From a bacterium (GTDB lineage Bacteria > Bdellovibrionota_C > UBA2361 > RFPC01): 38,643 nucleotides of DNA. Every line of letters begins with the position of its first letter. Within the stretch, counting starts at the first letter, position 1. Location: positions 1 to 38,643 of the forward strand of contig RFPC01000018.1 in NCBI GenBank assembly GCA_009926305.1. The letters run 5' to 3'. The notes beneath the pieces were generated by a model that saw nothing but the letters and a program-made list of their open reading frames with translations, searched no databases and was not told where the DNA came from. Positions 25,502-34,335 of the stretch are shown here, piece after piece. A program made the translations under genes and the position numbers.

Positions 25502-26616
25502 TTCTTGCCCTCCACATCCCGATGTTCTGCCATATTTCGGGAAGCTGCCTTTTGTACTCTACGAATTAATTCTGCTGCGATCTCTTGAAGTGGCAATGCA
25601 TCCTCGGCTAATCCATGCTGAAAAACATAGCCAGGCATTCCCCAAACAACACTCGTATCCTTGTCCTGTACAAGAATTGTTCCATGCTTCTGCTTTAATG
25701 CTTTACATCCAAGCAAGCCATCACTCCCCATACCCGTGAGAACTAAACCAAGAGCACTCTTTCCAAAGTGTTCTGCTACGGAGCGAAACAGAGGATCAAC
25801 TGCTGGACGACATGAATTCTCAGGGGGATCTTGATTTACGTTCAAGACATATCTGGCTCCTGAACGCACTACCTGCATGTGATATTCTCCAGGAGCGATA
25901 TACATAGTATTCGGCTCAAGGGGCATTCCCTCTGCGCCTTCAACGACCCTGATTTGACTACTCGTATTGAGTCGCTCTGCCAAGATTTTGGTAAATCCAG
26001 CTGGCATATGCTGAACACAGACAATCGGCACACCAAGATTCGCCGGAAGATGAGGAATAATTTGTGCTAAAGCATTTGGTCCACCCGTCGAAACCCCTAT
26101 AGCGACAATATCAATTCCCGCCGACTTCTCTTCCTTCTTTACCGATCTCAGGGGCACCACTTTTTCGTTCTGGCTAATCTTGTATTGCTTCGCTGATACG
26201 TGCTCCTCAAGGCTTAAACAGAGTGATGTGATCTTTAATGCGAGCTGCTCTCTAAAAGCCTCTCGCTCACTATTCCACTGATTCCGCATCGGCTTCATTA
26301 CATGATCAGCTGCTCCTGCTGCTATCGCATCTAGCAGCTGCCCTGTATTTCTTGCGCACCGTTCAGAAAAAATAATGATTGGAATATGTGCATCGACTTC
26401 ACGTATTGACTGAATGGTTTGAAGTCCACTCATTTCAGGCATATCAAGATCGAGCAATACAACATCAGGATGCTCTATCGCTATTTTCTGTATCCCAATT
26501 TTTCCACTCTGAGCGGTTGATATGACATCAATATGCTCATTCTCCTCGAAGAGATTTGATATCTCTTTTCGAAAATGAACCTCGTCATCTATCAGAATTG
26601 CTCTAACCTTCGCCAC
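25498..26616 (-). CDS. cheB: Chemotaxis response regulator protein-glutamate methylesterase
   Basis: CheB removes methyl groups from chemoreceptors once its receiver domain is phosphorylated by CheA. At 372 residues it has a receiver domain (acid pocket 'LIDDE' at 8-12, phosphoacceptor D56 in LLDLDMP, 'MKP' lysine at 108), a linker, and the esterase domain with S175 in GVSTGGP, H202 in VQHMPAGFT and D298 in TGMGSDGLLG. The start is GTG at 26616 with AGGGG five bases upstream. It follows cheY by 16 bases and overlaps cheR. Confidence 0.96.
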   Translation of the reverse strand: MAKVRAILIDDEVHFRKEISNLFEENEHIDVISTAQSGKIGIQKIAIEHPDVVLLDLDMPEMSGLQTIQSIREVDAHIPIIIFSERCARNTGQLLDAIAAGAADHVMKPMRNQWNSEREAFREQLALKITSLCLSLEEHVSAKQYKISQNEKVVPLRSVKKEEKSAGIDIVAIGVSTGGPNALAQIIPHLPANLGVPIVCVQHMPAGFTKILAERLNTSSQIRVVEGAEGMPLEPNTMYIAPGEYHMQVVRSGARYVLNVNQDPPENSCRPAVDPLFRSVAEHFGKSALGLVLTGMGSDGLLGCKALKQKHGTILVQDKDTSVVWGMPGYVFQHGLAEDALPLQEIAAELIRRVQKAASRNMAEHRDVEGKK

Positions 26617-26632
26617 GTACCCCTACCTATAA

Positions 26633-27019
26633 TTACTCTGCATCTAGAGACACGCCGATACCGAGTAACGCGATCTTGTCTACCAACATCTCTTTCGTGA
26701 ATGGCTTCATGAGATATTCATTGGCACCTGCTTCCATAGCTTTTACTACTTGAGTCATCTCAGTTTCTGTCGTTACCATCATCAACTTCAACGCCTCATA
26801 GCTCTCCTGCTTTCTAATAGCCTGAACGAGATCAAATCCATTCATTACCGGCATGTTCCAGTCTACTAGAGCAAAAGTCATATCAGCGTTTTCGCCCAAT
26901 ACTTCAAGTGCTTGCTGTCCATTCTCCGCTTCAAGAACACTACAACCAATCTCACGAAGCATTCTCGCTATAATGAACCGCGTTGCGCTTGAGTCATCAA
27001 CCACTAGTGCTTTCATCAT
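26633..27019 (-). CDS. cheY: CheY-type single-domain response regulator
   Basis: This is a 128-residue stand-alone receiver domain: VVDDS (acid pocket D8, D9), phosphoacceptor D53 in VDWNMPVMNG, the switch threonine in 'MMVTTETEM' and the conserved lysine K105 in LMKPF. In this operon it should carry the signal from CheA to the flagellar motor. Two consecutive ATG codons (27019 and 27016) follow GAGGGG; the second has the better spacing. A strong two-tier hairpin lies just upstream of the ribosome site, between the receptor gene and cheY. Confidence 0.93.
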   Translation of the reverse strand: MMKALVVDDSSATRFIIARMLREIGCSVLEAENGQQALEVLGENADMTFALVDWNMPVMNGFDLVQAIRKQESYEALKLMMVTTETEMTQVVKAMEAGANEYLMKPFTKEMLVDKIALLGIGVSLDAE

Positions 27020-27034
27020 CTTTCCCCTCAGTTT

Positions 27035-27082
27035 GCTCCTTCCTCTCTTTCAATACCCTATGCGCAGGGTGGAGGAAGGAGC
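27035..27082. repeat. Two-tier hairpin between chemoreceptor gene and cheY
   Basis: The outer arms are a perfect 11-base inverted repeat, GCTCCTTCCTC (27035-27045) and GAGGAAGGAGC (27072-27082). Between them is a second hairpin, ACCCT-ATGCGC-AGGGT (27055-27070). No T-run follows on either strand, so it is not an ordinary intrinsic terminator. In the minus-strand mRNA the distal arm ends about 10 bases before the cheY ribosome site. Confidence 0.75.
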
Positions 27083-27102
27083 GTTATGCCTTTGTGTGTG
27101 CC

Positions 27103-28875
27103 TTAGTACTGAAATCGTCCTACAAGCTCTTGCAGACCTGCCGCCATTCGCGATAGTTCTCCAGCTGCTTCACTCGTACTAACAACTCCCTCTTTTGTGC
27201 TCTGAGCTGCTTGAGCGACGTTTGAGATATTGTCAGTAATCTCATTACTACTTCGCGATGCTTCAACCACGTTTCGGCTCATTTCATTCGTTGTTGCCGT
27301 TTGCTCCTCTACAGCGCTGGCAATTGTGTTCGAAATATCATTAATTCGATCAATGATAGTGCTGATGTTTCCGATGGCGCCAACGGCACTTTCCGTATCA
27401 GCTTGAATAGCTCCAATCTTTTGGCTGATTTCTTCGGTCGCTTTTGCTGTTTCCTTTGCTAGCTCTTTAACCTCATTAGCAACCACAGCAAACCCTTTAC
27501 CTGCTTCACCAGCACGAGCAGCCTCAATAGTTGCGTTGAGTGCAAGTAAGTTGGTCTGTTCTGCAATCGAAGTAATCACCTTGATCACAGCCCCAATCTC
27601 AGTGCTGCTCACTCCAAGCTTTCCAACTACTTCATTTGTATTTTGCGCTAGACCTACGGCTTCAGTCGCGACACGAGCAGCTTCGTTCGCATTCGTTGCA
27701 ATCTCACGAATGCTCGCTGTCATTTCTTCTGTCCCAGTGGCAACAGTTTGAACATTCTTTGAGACCTCTTGAGAGGCGGAAGAAACCACCTGGGATTGCT
27801 GTGCCGTTTCATCAGCATTTTGAGACATCTGCTCGCTGATAGCATTAAGCTCCTCAGAAGAAGCAGCGAGGTTTGTCGAGTTCTCAGCAATCTGACCGAT
27901 ACTGACTCGTAAATCTCCGAGGAATCCACGTAAAGCATTCGCCATTTGTCCTATGGCGTCGTCACCCTTCAGCTCGATTTCCTTCGTCAGGTCTCCCTGG
28001 GCTGCAGCACTTACCACTAAAAGAATCTGATCAACTTTGTCTCGAAGCTCAGATGCGGCAACTCGCTCAGCCTCTTGTCGAGCCTCATTCTCTTCTTGAA
28101 GACGAATTTTATCAGTGATTACTTCCCAAGTAACCATTGGTCCAACATACTCACCTTGTGAGTTATAAAGCGGGCTTACCAATAGATTTGCTGTCTCAGG
28201 TCCAATTTGAATATGTGCCTCATACGGCAAATTACTCGGATTGCTAAGCAATTCACGTTGATGCGCTGGATTTTTGTGAAAAATATCTATGTTCTGTCCA
28301 ATAGCTTGGTCTGCTGAAATAGGGAGATACTGTTCAATAGAACGAAGAGTCTTATGAGACGCTGGGTTCATATATTGAATATGAAGATCCATATCCGCAA
28401 TCATGATATTTACTGGCGCATTCTCAATAATGCCTTTCATCTGTGCGAGTTCTGACTCATGAGCACTCGCATCTGTGCAGTCAACCCATGACCAAACAGT
28501 TCCGCCAAATCCACTATCTCGAACATACAAAGGATTCGCTGTCGCTTTGAATGTGCGCTCACCAAATGAAAATGTCTTATCAAAAGGAAGTTTTTTGGCA
28601 TTTTTTAACTCAGTATTGACTGGCACTTCACCATAAAGCTCAGCCACATTAGAACCCACTAAATCATCAACACTGACGGGCAGGTGTTCGGAGCATTGCT
28701 CAAACAATTCCCGACATGCATCATTCATAAATGTGATAGTAAGTGAGCGATCAAGAGACATCAAAGCCGCGGGAGCTCCCTCCAGCATTGCATACATGCC
28801 CATATCTGCCTTAGGAAGGCTCATTTGCGCATCTGATCCTCTTCCATTCACTGATTGTCCGTTCTCCGTTGCCAT
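27103..28875 (-). CDS. Soluble methyl-accepting chemotaxis protein with two PAS domains
   Basis: From the ATG at 28875 (AAAGGAGA upstream) this is a 590-residue receptor with no membrane segment. Two PAS-like domains cover about 25-130 ('[20 protein letters not shown]') and about 145-270 ('[20 protein letters not shown]'). A HAMP-like stretch follows at about 290-340 and then the coiled-coil signalling domain to the end. The conserved hairpin tip '[19 protein letters not shown]' is at about 440-460 and binds CheA and CheW. A cytoplasmic PAS receptor suggests sensing of an internal state such as redox or a small ligand; no heme or flavin ligand can be assigned by eye. Between cheW (12 bases) and cheY in the operon. 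There is no C-terminal CheR-binding pentapeptide; it ends in GRFQY. Confidence 0.94.
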   Translation of the reverse strand: MATENGQSVNGRGSDAQMSLPKADMGMYAMLEGAPAALMSLDRSLTITFMNDACRELFEQCSEHLPVSVDDLVGSNVAELYGEVPVNTELKNAKKLPFDKTFSFGERTFKATANPLYVRDSGFGGTVWSWVDCTDASAHESELAQMKGIIENAPVNIMIADMDLHIQYMNPASHKTLRSIEQYLPISADQAIGQNIDIFHKNPAHQRELLSNPSNLPYEAHIQIGPETANLLVSPLYNSQGEYVGPMVTWEVITDKIRLQEENEARQEAERVAASELRDKVDQILLVVSAAAQGDLTKEIELKGDDAIGQMANALRGFLGDLRVSIGQIAENSTNLAASSEELNAISEQMSQNADETAQQSQVVSSASQEVSKNVQTVATGTEEMTASIREIATNANEAARVATEAVGLAQNTNEVVGKLGVSSTEIGAVIKVITSIAEQTNLLALNATIEAARAGEAGKGFAVVANEVKELAKETAKATEEISQKIGAIQADTESAVGAIGNISTIIDRINDISNTIASAVEEQTATTNEMSRNVVEASRSSNEITDNISNVAQAAQSTKEGVVSTSEAAGELSRMAAGLQELVGRFQY

Positions 28876-28941
28876 CGTCTTCTCCTTTAAATAATCAGGC
28901 AAAACCGCATTATCCCGATACAAATCCAAAAATTGTTTTTC

Positions 28942-29472
28942 TTATCTGAGCGCCTCACTTGCTAATCCTCCCAGCGCCTCCTGAAAATGCGCATGGGATT
29001 TATCAAGATGAGAATCAAACATTTCTTCTTTTACTGCTGCTTCCACATCAAGCAATAAGAGCAAGCTGCCATCAAGCTTGAACACACCACTAACTACTGA
29101 ACGTGAAATTGGATCGAGAGTGTCAGGAGCCTCCTCGTATTGACTCTGGGAGACTTCTACGACATCTCCAATTTGATCAACGAGCAAGCTCACGACTTCC
29201 TCGTTTACACCGACTACCACATTCATCGGCTTCTGCTCTCCATTGCCTTGTGATAGTCGTAGGCGCTTTCTGAGATCAATTGCCGTAATGATTTGACCTC
29301 GGAGATTGATTAGACCTTCTACTATTGAAGAAGAGAGTGGAACAGGTGTCATCTCCTGATAGCGAATAATCTCTTGCACCTGCATGACGTTAATACCGAA
29401 AAAGAGATCACCAACGAAAAATGTCGCTAATTGCGTTGTTTCCGTAGGCAATTCTTGATTTTTGATAGCCAT
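28942..29472 (-). CDS. cheW: Chemotaxis coupling protein
   Basis: CheW links CheA to receptors. From the ATG at 29472 (GGAGG six bases upstream) it is 176 residues, the normal single-domain size. Visible features are 'ATFFVGDLFFGINVMQVQEIIRYQ', 'GLINLRGQIITAIDLRKRL' and 'VSLLVDQIGDVVEVS', the three conserved blocks of the family. The open frame reaches back to 29547 within cheA, but the added residues are not CheW-like. The start lies one base after the cheA stop codon, so translation is likely coupled. The C-terminus extends about 20 residues beyond the domain. Confidence 0.95.
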   Translation of the reverse strand: MAIKNQELPTETTQLATFFVGDLFFGINVMQVQEIIRYQEMTPVPLSSSIVEGLINLRGQIITAIDLRKRLRLSQGNGEQKPMNVVVGVNEEVVSLLVDQIGDVVEVSQSQYEEAPDTLDPISRSVVSGVFKLDGSLLLLLDVEAAVKEEMFDSHLDKSHAHFQEALGGLASEALR

Positions 29473-29473
29473 C

Positions 29474-31957
29474 TTACGCCTCCATACCACGCGATATACT
29501 GCTTTCAAGCGACCCTTCAAATTCTGATTGTAGTATCGTGGCCACATCGAGAATGTCAGTTACTTTTCCTTGCACTACTGCTGACCCAGAAATACCTCTT
29601 CGGGCGTGAGCATCGTGTAGGTCGAGTGAGTCTTCTAAAATATCAAGAATCGATTCCACGATGAGTCCCACTTGCTGTCCATCTACGGTACAAACAACGA
29701 CAGAATAGGTGTTTGTTGAGAAATGCTCATTCCCAAAAAATCGTGGGAGATTTAAGAGTGGAAGAATGCCATCGCGATACTGAACGACTTCGTGTCCGCT
29801 GGCATACTCTACAACCTCTCTTGAAAACTCTTCCAGTCGATCAACTCGACCAATTGGTATTCCAAGCTGGCTCGTGGTGCCGCTTCGAACGAGTAAGAGT
29901 GATTGCTTTTCGCTTGTTTCTTCCCCATCTTCTTGCTCATCAAAGCCGTCTTGTGTTTCGCGACCCTCATGCACAATACCAGCCTCACGTCCTAATCCTA
30001 ATATATCGAGAATCAGTGCAACCTTTCCGTCGCCCATTATTGTGGCTCCAGCAAAGACAGGAATATTCTTTACCTGACGCCCAAGCGGTTTCACGACAAT
30101 CTCCTCTGTGTCGTGCACACTCTCAACAATCAGGCCAAAATCCTTATTCTCCGCTCTGACCACTACAATATTCAGGGCTGTACGACGCTCTTCCTCTTGA
30201 ATATCCTCTTGCTTCATTCCGAGCTCTCTTCGTAAATCGACAAGCGGTAAAAGATTTCCTCTTAGTCGATAGAATAGCGCTCCTCGGATCTCTTCAAGGC
30301 CGGAATTTCCACTACCATGTTCCACCCTCAATAACTCAATCAAACTCACTTGAGGAATGGCAAAGCGCTGCTCTTGGCACGAGATAATCAGAGCAGGAAC
30401 AATAGCGAGCGTCAGTGGAATCTTAATCTTCAGCGTTGTTCCTGCTCCTTCCTGGCTCTGTATCTCAACACTGCCACCGATCTTTTCGATATTTGAACGG
30501 ACAACATCCATTCCGACACCTCTGCCAGAAACATTGGTGACCTTTTCTGCCGTAGAAAATCCGGGATGAAAAATTAGACGCTGAACTTCAGCTTCACTGA
30601 GTCGAGAAGCCTTTTCATGAGAATAAATCCCCTTTTCAACTGCTTTTGTCCGTATTCGCTCAATATTGAGACCAGCTCCATCATCCGCGATCTCAATTAT
30701 GACATGCCCACCTTCATGAAAGGCACGCAGCTGCAGGAGTCCTTGTCTATTCTTTCCAGCCTTCTCTCTCATCTCTGGAGATTCAATTCCATGGTCAGCT
30801 GAATTTCGCACGATATGCGTTAGAGGATCTTTGATTGCCTCCAGAATGGTCTTATCAAGCTCTGTGTCTTTTCCCTCCATTTCTACACGAATATCTTTGC
30901 CACATGATCGTGCTACGTCTCTTACTACTCGAGGAAACTTATTCCAAACATTCGCAATTGGCTGCATGCGAGTTTTCATCACCCCCTCCTGAAGTTCGGA
31001 GGTAATAAGATTGAGTCGCTGGCAGGTTCCGAGTAAAGCGGTATCAGTTTCGTTCTTGGTAAATTGAAGAATCTGATTTCTTGCAAGAACAAGTTCACCG
31101 ACTAAGTTCATGACTTTATCTAAGAGCCCCACATCCACACGAAGCGAAGACTCAGTAACACTGGCTCTAGCAGCTTGAGGTGCAGACTCCTTATCTTCCG
31201 CAGCGTCTGCGCTCGCAGAGCTGGATACCTCTTCTTGAGGCAGCTCAGCAGAAGGCGGTATTTCCTCCGCTGATGAGGATGCTTCCATGACCGCTCCCAT
31301 CATTTCCTGCTCAGCGACGGGTTCTTCTTGTTGAAAATCAGGAGAGGCAAGAATCTCTGCTATGAGATCGTGGTTCGCTGTATCTTCGCTAGGCTGCTCC
31401 GAAGACCCTCTCTCTCCATTCGCTGGTGCGCTCGAACTCTCATCGACGTTCTCGCTCAATTCGTCAACGGACGTTTCGATAGAGCATTCTTCTCTCTGCC
31501 CTTCTTTTGGATCGTGCTCAACTTGAGAGTTGGTGCATGCCTCGCCCCCCAACTCATCAGATAGAGCCTCTCCGTCTTTTAGTGCCTGTAGTCGGCCCCT
31601 CAGTGGACCGAAAGAATCCTGACCCTCTGCTCCAGTTGTTTCAATCTTTGTTAAGATAGCCCGAATTGCATCAACCATTTCTAGAAGGGCTGTAGCAATA
31701 TCTGGTGTTACTGAAATTCTTCCACTGCGGAGTTCATCGAGAAGGCTCTCGCCAATATGCGCCACTGCTTCAAGCGTCTGTAAGCCTAAAAATCCACATG
31801 TCCCTTTGATAGTATGAATGGCTCGAAAAATTTTATTGAGAATATCTGTATCAGTTGGATTACTTTCAAGAGCTACGAAGTCTTGATCGAGTTGATCTAA
31901 ACTTTCAAATGCCTCGATGAGGAACTCTTGTATGATCTCGTCTTGCTCATTAGACAT
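29474..31957 (-). CDS. cheA: Chemotaxis sensor histidine kinase CheA with two CheW domains
   Basis: CheA autophosphorylates and passes phosphate to CheY and CheB. From the ATG at 31957 it has 827 residues. The Hpt domain has H48 in RAIHTIKGTCGFLG. A long acidic, Ser/Glu-rich linker (about 155-275) has no clear CheY-binding P2 domain. The dimerisation helix follows ('LLDKVMNLVGELVLARNQI'), then the ATPase domain with N box 'HIVRNSADHGIE', 'IADDGAG' and GRGVGMDVV, and a first CheW domain. A second CheW-like domain (about 685-825) follows a short acidic linker: 'LLLVRSGTTSQLGIPI', 'YRDGILPLLNLPRFF', 'VGLIVESILDIL'. CheA normally has only one. An in-frame ATG 17 codons upstream lacks similarity. 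First gene of the operon; GGGGGA lies 12 bases before the start. Confidence 0.95.
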   Translation of the reverse strand: MSNEQDEIIQEFLIEAFESLDQLDQDFVALESNPTDTDILNKIFRAIHTIKGTCGFLGLQTLEAVAHIGESLLDELRSGRISVTPDIATALLEMVDAIRAILTKIETTGAEGQDSFGPLRGRLQALKDGEALSDELGGEACTNSQVEHDPKEGQREECSIETSVDELSENVDESSSAPANGERGSSEQPSEDTANHDLIAEILASPDFQQEEPVAEQEMMGAVMEASSSAEEIPPSAELPQEEVSSSASADAAEDKESAPQAARASVTESSLRVDVGLLDKVMNLVGELVLARNQILQFTKNETDTALLGTCQRLNLITSELQEGVMKTRMQPIANVWNKFPRVVRDVARSCGKDIRVEMEGKDTELDKTILEAIKDPLTHIVRNSADHGIESPEMREKAGKNRQGLLQLRAFHEGGHVIIEIADDGAGLNIERIRTKAVEKGIYSHEKASRLSEAEVQRLIFHPGFSTAEKVTNVSGRGVGMDVVRSNIEKIGGSVEIQSQEGAGTTLKIKIPLTLAIVPALIISCQEQRFAIPQVSLIELLRVEHGSGNSGLEEIRGALFYRLRGNLLPLVDLRRELGMKQEDIQEEERRTALNIVVVRAENKDFGLIVESVHDTEEIVVKPLGRQVKNIPVFAGATIMGDGKVALILDILGLGREAGIVHEGRETQDGFDEQEDGEETSEKQSLLLVRSGTTSQLGIPIGRVDRLEEFSREVVEYASGHEVVQYRDGILPLLNLPRFFGNEHFSTNTYSVVVCTVDGQQVGLIVESILDILEDSLDLHDAHARRGISGSAVVQGKVTDILDVATILQSEFEGSLESSISRGMEA

Positions 31958-32043
31958 AGGCAAATATAATCCCCCTGCCTCTGGACGTGGCAGGGGAATT
32001 GTCTCCAAAATAATTACAGCAGTTTCTTTCCCTTAGTTCCGCG

Positions 32044-32286
32044 CTACCCGTTGAATACTGAGAAAGCACCCGCGCGCCCAATCTCAATAGTTCTCTGAGT
32101 AGTGAGAGGGTCGGTGATTTCAAGAGGGAGCTTTAGAAAATTATCCGACTTTTTTCTCCGAGAACCTCTTAAATCTTGAGCACTTTCCTCAACTATCCCG
32201 CTCTCTTGCCCAAAATTTCGAGTTGAGACTGTAATTCTCCGGAAAAGACGTTTTACAAGGATTCTCTTTCCCCCGCACTGCATCAT
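32044..32286 (-). CDS. Possible small basic protein, doubtful
   Basis: This 80-codon frame sits upstream of cheA on the same strand, in an otherwise empty 380-base divergent region. The product would be basic in its first half (RRITVSTRNFGQ, GSRRKKSDNF) and ends 'GRAGAFSVFNG'. No Shine-Dalgarno sequence precedes the tandem ATG start, and no family is recognised. The frame may be chance. The same region must hold the cheA promoter and that of the ABC1 kinase gene. Confidence 0.25.
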   Translation of the reverse strand: MMQCGGKRILVKRLFRRITVSTRNFGQESGIVEESAQDLRGSRRKKSDNFLKLPLEITDPLTTQRTIEIGRAGAFSVFNG

Positions 32287-32336
32287 ACAGAAGAGTCCAC
32301 AAGCAAAAACAACGAGAAGCCAGAGCGAACACCCCC

Positions 32337-33890
32337 ATGACTTTCTTTGATGATATCAATCGCACAATAGAACTCGGAAAACTTGGAATCAGTGCAAAAA
32401 GATCTCAAGGAGCTGATCCCAATCAGGATGCTCTAAAAGTTCTGATTGAAAAAATGGCCTCACTCAGAGGACTTCCACAGAAAATAGGACAGATTCTTAG
32501 CCTCAATGAACTGAATTCTGAAAGCTCTCATTTTCTGAAGCTGACAGAGGGCAGTGCTCAGCTCTCCTCTCAGGAGATAAATGAAATCATCGAACGAGAA
32601 CTTGGAGCCAACTGGAACACCTACTTCTCCGAAATCACTCCAGATGGAGTATCGGCATCACTTGGACAGGTTCACAGAGCGAAAACCGTAAACGGCAACG
32701 ACGTAGCGATAAAAGTTCAATATCCAAAAATTGAGCGAGCGCTTCAATACGATCTCAAAGCATTAGGGCTTCTTAGCTTGCCCCTTACTGGAAAACAGCG
32801 AGGATTTCATTTCGAAGAGTATCGTAAGACTTTGTCAGAATCTCTTTTTCAAGAATTAGACTATCTCCAAGAGCTTGCTGCGCTCGAGCGGTTCCAACAA
32901 TACCATAAAAGCGAACCATCACTGGTATCTCCCATTCCATTTCCAGAACTTTCTACACAAAAAGTCCTGACGATGAGCTGGATTGAGGGTCTACCCATTG
33001 AGTCAACTCGCACATGGGACTTTTCAGAGAGGCTTTTTATCGCAAGAACGCTTACTCGTTTCTTCTTCAAGGAATGGCTGATTTGGCGGGAGGTGCATGC
33101 CGATCCCCACTCTGGCAACTACCGATTCGAACGGAGCAATGACGGAATTAAAATTGGACTTCTCGATTTCGGTTGTACGAAGCGATTATCGCAGGATGAA
33201 TCATCCGCGCTACAAGCATTTTTAGTCTGGGGGGAAAGCCCCTCCCAGAATCTTCTTGAACTCTATGGACGCCTTGGATTTGATCAAGCCCTACTTGAGC
33301 CGATTGAAAAAAAGTTGCCACTGATTACTGAAATTCTGCTTGAACCGTTTCTCTCTAAGCGTCCATTCCTTATTTCTGAATGGCAAATATCAAAACGAAT
33401 AGACAAGATTCTAGGTGATGATCGTTGGAACTTTCGGATAGCAGGTCCTGCTTCACTCATCTTTTTTATTCGTGCGCTATCTGGCCTCATCCAACAGCTT
33501 CAATTTCTATCAGTCCCAGTGAACTGGAACGCTGAGCTACAACAGGTATGCGCTCAAGCACCAAGAAAAGAGGTGTTACTACCATCCACTAAAAATACAT
33601 CTTGCATACCGCAACAAACAACTCCTGCAGCAAATACTCACTCATCACAGGCATCACACCTTAAAATTGCAGTACTTGAAAATGACCTGCCAAAGGTTCA
33701 GCTCTCATTCAAGCCGCACCTCGTTACACAACTGAACTTGCTTATGGATAAAGACCTCTTGGAAAAAATAGAGGCTCGGGGTATTAAACTAGAAGAGCTC
33801 GCGCAAAGCGTGATGAAGAGCGGCTATCGGAAACAAGAGCTTTTTTCGCTCTCGGAAGAGTCAAAAAATATTAAGGTATGGCTTGAGTAA
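32337..33890 (+). CDS. ABC1/UbiB-family atypical kinase-like protein
   Basis: This 517-residue member of the ABC1/ADCK/UbiB family is related to proteins needed for ubiquinone synthesis. It has the family-specific KIGQ motif near residue 48, the alanine-rich loop equivalent ASLGQVHRA, K126 in VAIKVQYP, 'EVHADPHSGNY' at about 252 and the DFG equivalent LLDFGCTK with D277. The hydrophobic C-terminal helices of UbiB are not evident. Instead the C-terminus after about 420 has a low-complexity linker (TPAANTHSSQ) and an extra helical segment of about 80 residues. So it may be a soluble ABC1 protein with its own accessory domain rather than classical UbiB. No Shine-Dalgarno sequence precedes the ATG. 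It is followed 30 bases later by a small membrane protein gene. Confidence 0.85.
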   Translation: MTFFDDINRTIELGKLGISAKRSQGADPNQDALKVLIEKMASLRGLPQKIGQILSLNELNSESSHFLKLTEGSAQLSSQEINEIIERELGANWNTYFSEITPDGVSASLGQVHRAKTVNGNDVAIKVQYPKIERALQYDLKALGLLSLPLTGKQRGFHFEEYRKTLSESLFQELDYLQELAALERFQQYHKSEPSLVSPIPFPELSTQKVLTMSWIEGLPIESTRTWDFSERLFIARTLTRFFFKEWLIWREVHADPHSGNYRFERSNDGIKIGLLDFGCTKRLSQDESSALQAFLVWGESPSQNLLELYGRLGFDQALLEPIEKKLPLITEILLEPFLSKRPFLISEWQISKRIDKILGDDRWNFRIAGPASLIFFIRALSGLIQQLQFLSVPVNWNAELQQVCAQAPRKEVLLPSTKNTSCIPQQTTPAANTHSSQASHLKIAVLENDLPKVQLSFKPHLVTQLNLLMDKDLLEKIEARGIKLEELAQSVMKSGYRKQELFSLSEESKNIKVWLE

Positions 33891-33920
33891 AGACCTTCAC
33901 ATCGAAGAAGAGAGCACTTT

Positions 33921-34307
33921 ATGACAATATGCATGTGGATTGCGACAACGGCCTGGGTCTGTCTTATCGCGGGCTTTCTCAATAGGCGAAGCGTAAAAAA
34001 GCATATTCCACTTGTGCTCACTGCTATTGTTCTCGATTTAGGAGTAGTTGTATTCCTGCAAGCCACCCGATCCGCAGTACAAACGGCTGTTGAATTTTCT
34101 TTAACTGTGCCGCAAAAAATTCACATCATCTCATCTTCGATTGCGGTTACGCTCTATATTCCAATGGTTGCACTTGGAGTATACCTCTATAGAAATAGAA
34201 CCCATCACAAAGTTCGACGGGTTCATCGAGGAATTGGCATGTTCGCACTGCTTTCTCGAACACTTGGATTTATATTTATGTTCTGGATGATAGAGGCAAG
34301 TACTTAA
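33921..34307 (+). CDS. Small four-helix membrane protein (DUF420-like)
   Basis: This 128-residue protein has four predicted membrane segments (about 4-20, 28-47, 68-90 and 105-124). The loop between the last two contains 'NRTHHKVRRVHRGIG' and the third helix has 'KIHIISSSIAV', a His pattern reminiscent of DUF420 or other small heme/quinone-membrane proteins linked to cytochrome oxidase. GAAGAGAG lies eight bases before the ATG. It is probably co-transcribed with the ABC1 kinase gene; both would suit a role in respiratory cofactor metabolism. It converges on purK with a 28-base gap. The family name is inference from pattern. Confidence 0.6.
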   Translation: MTICMWIATTAWVCLIAGFLNRRSVKKHIPLVLTAIVLDLGVVVFLQATRSAVQTAVEFSLTVPQKIHIISSSIAVTLYIPMVALGVYLYRNRTHHKVRRVHRGIGMFALLSRTLGFIFMFWMIEAST

Positions 34308-34335
34308 GAGTCGCTGTCTGGACTACTATTGAGAA

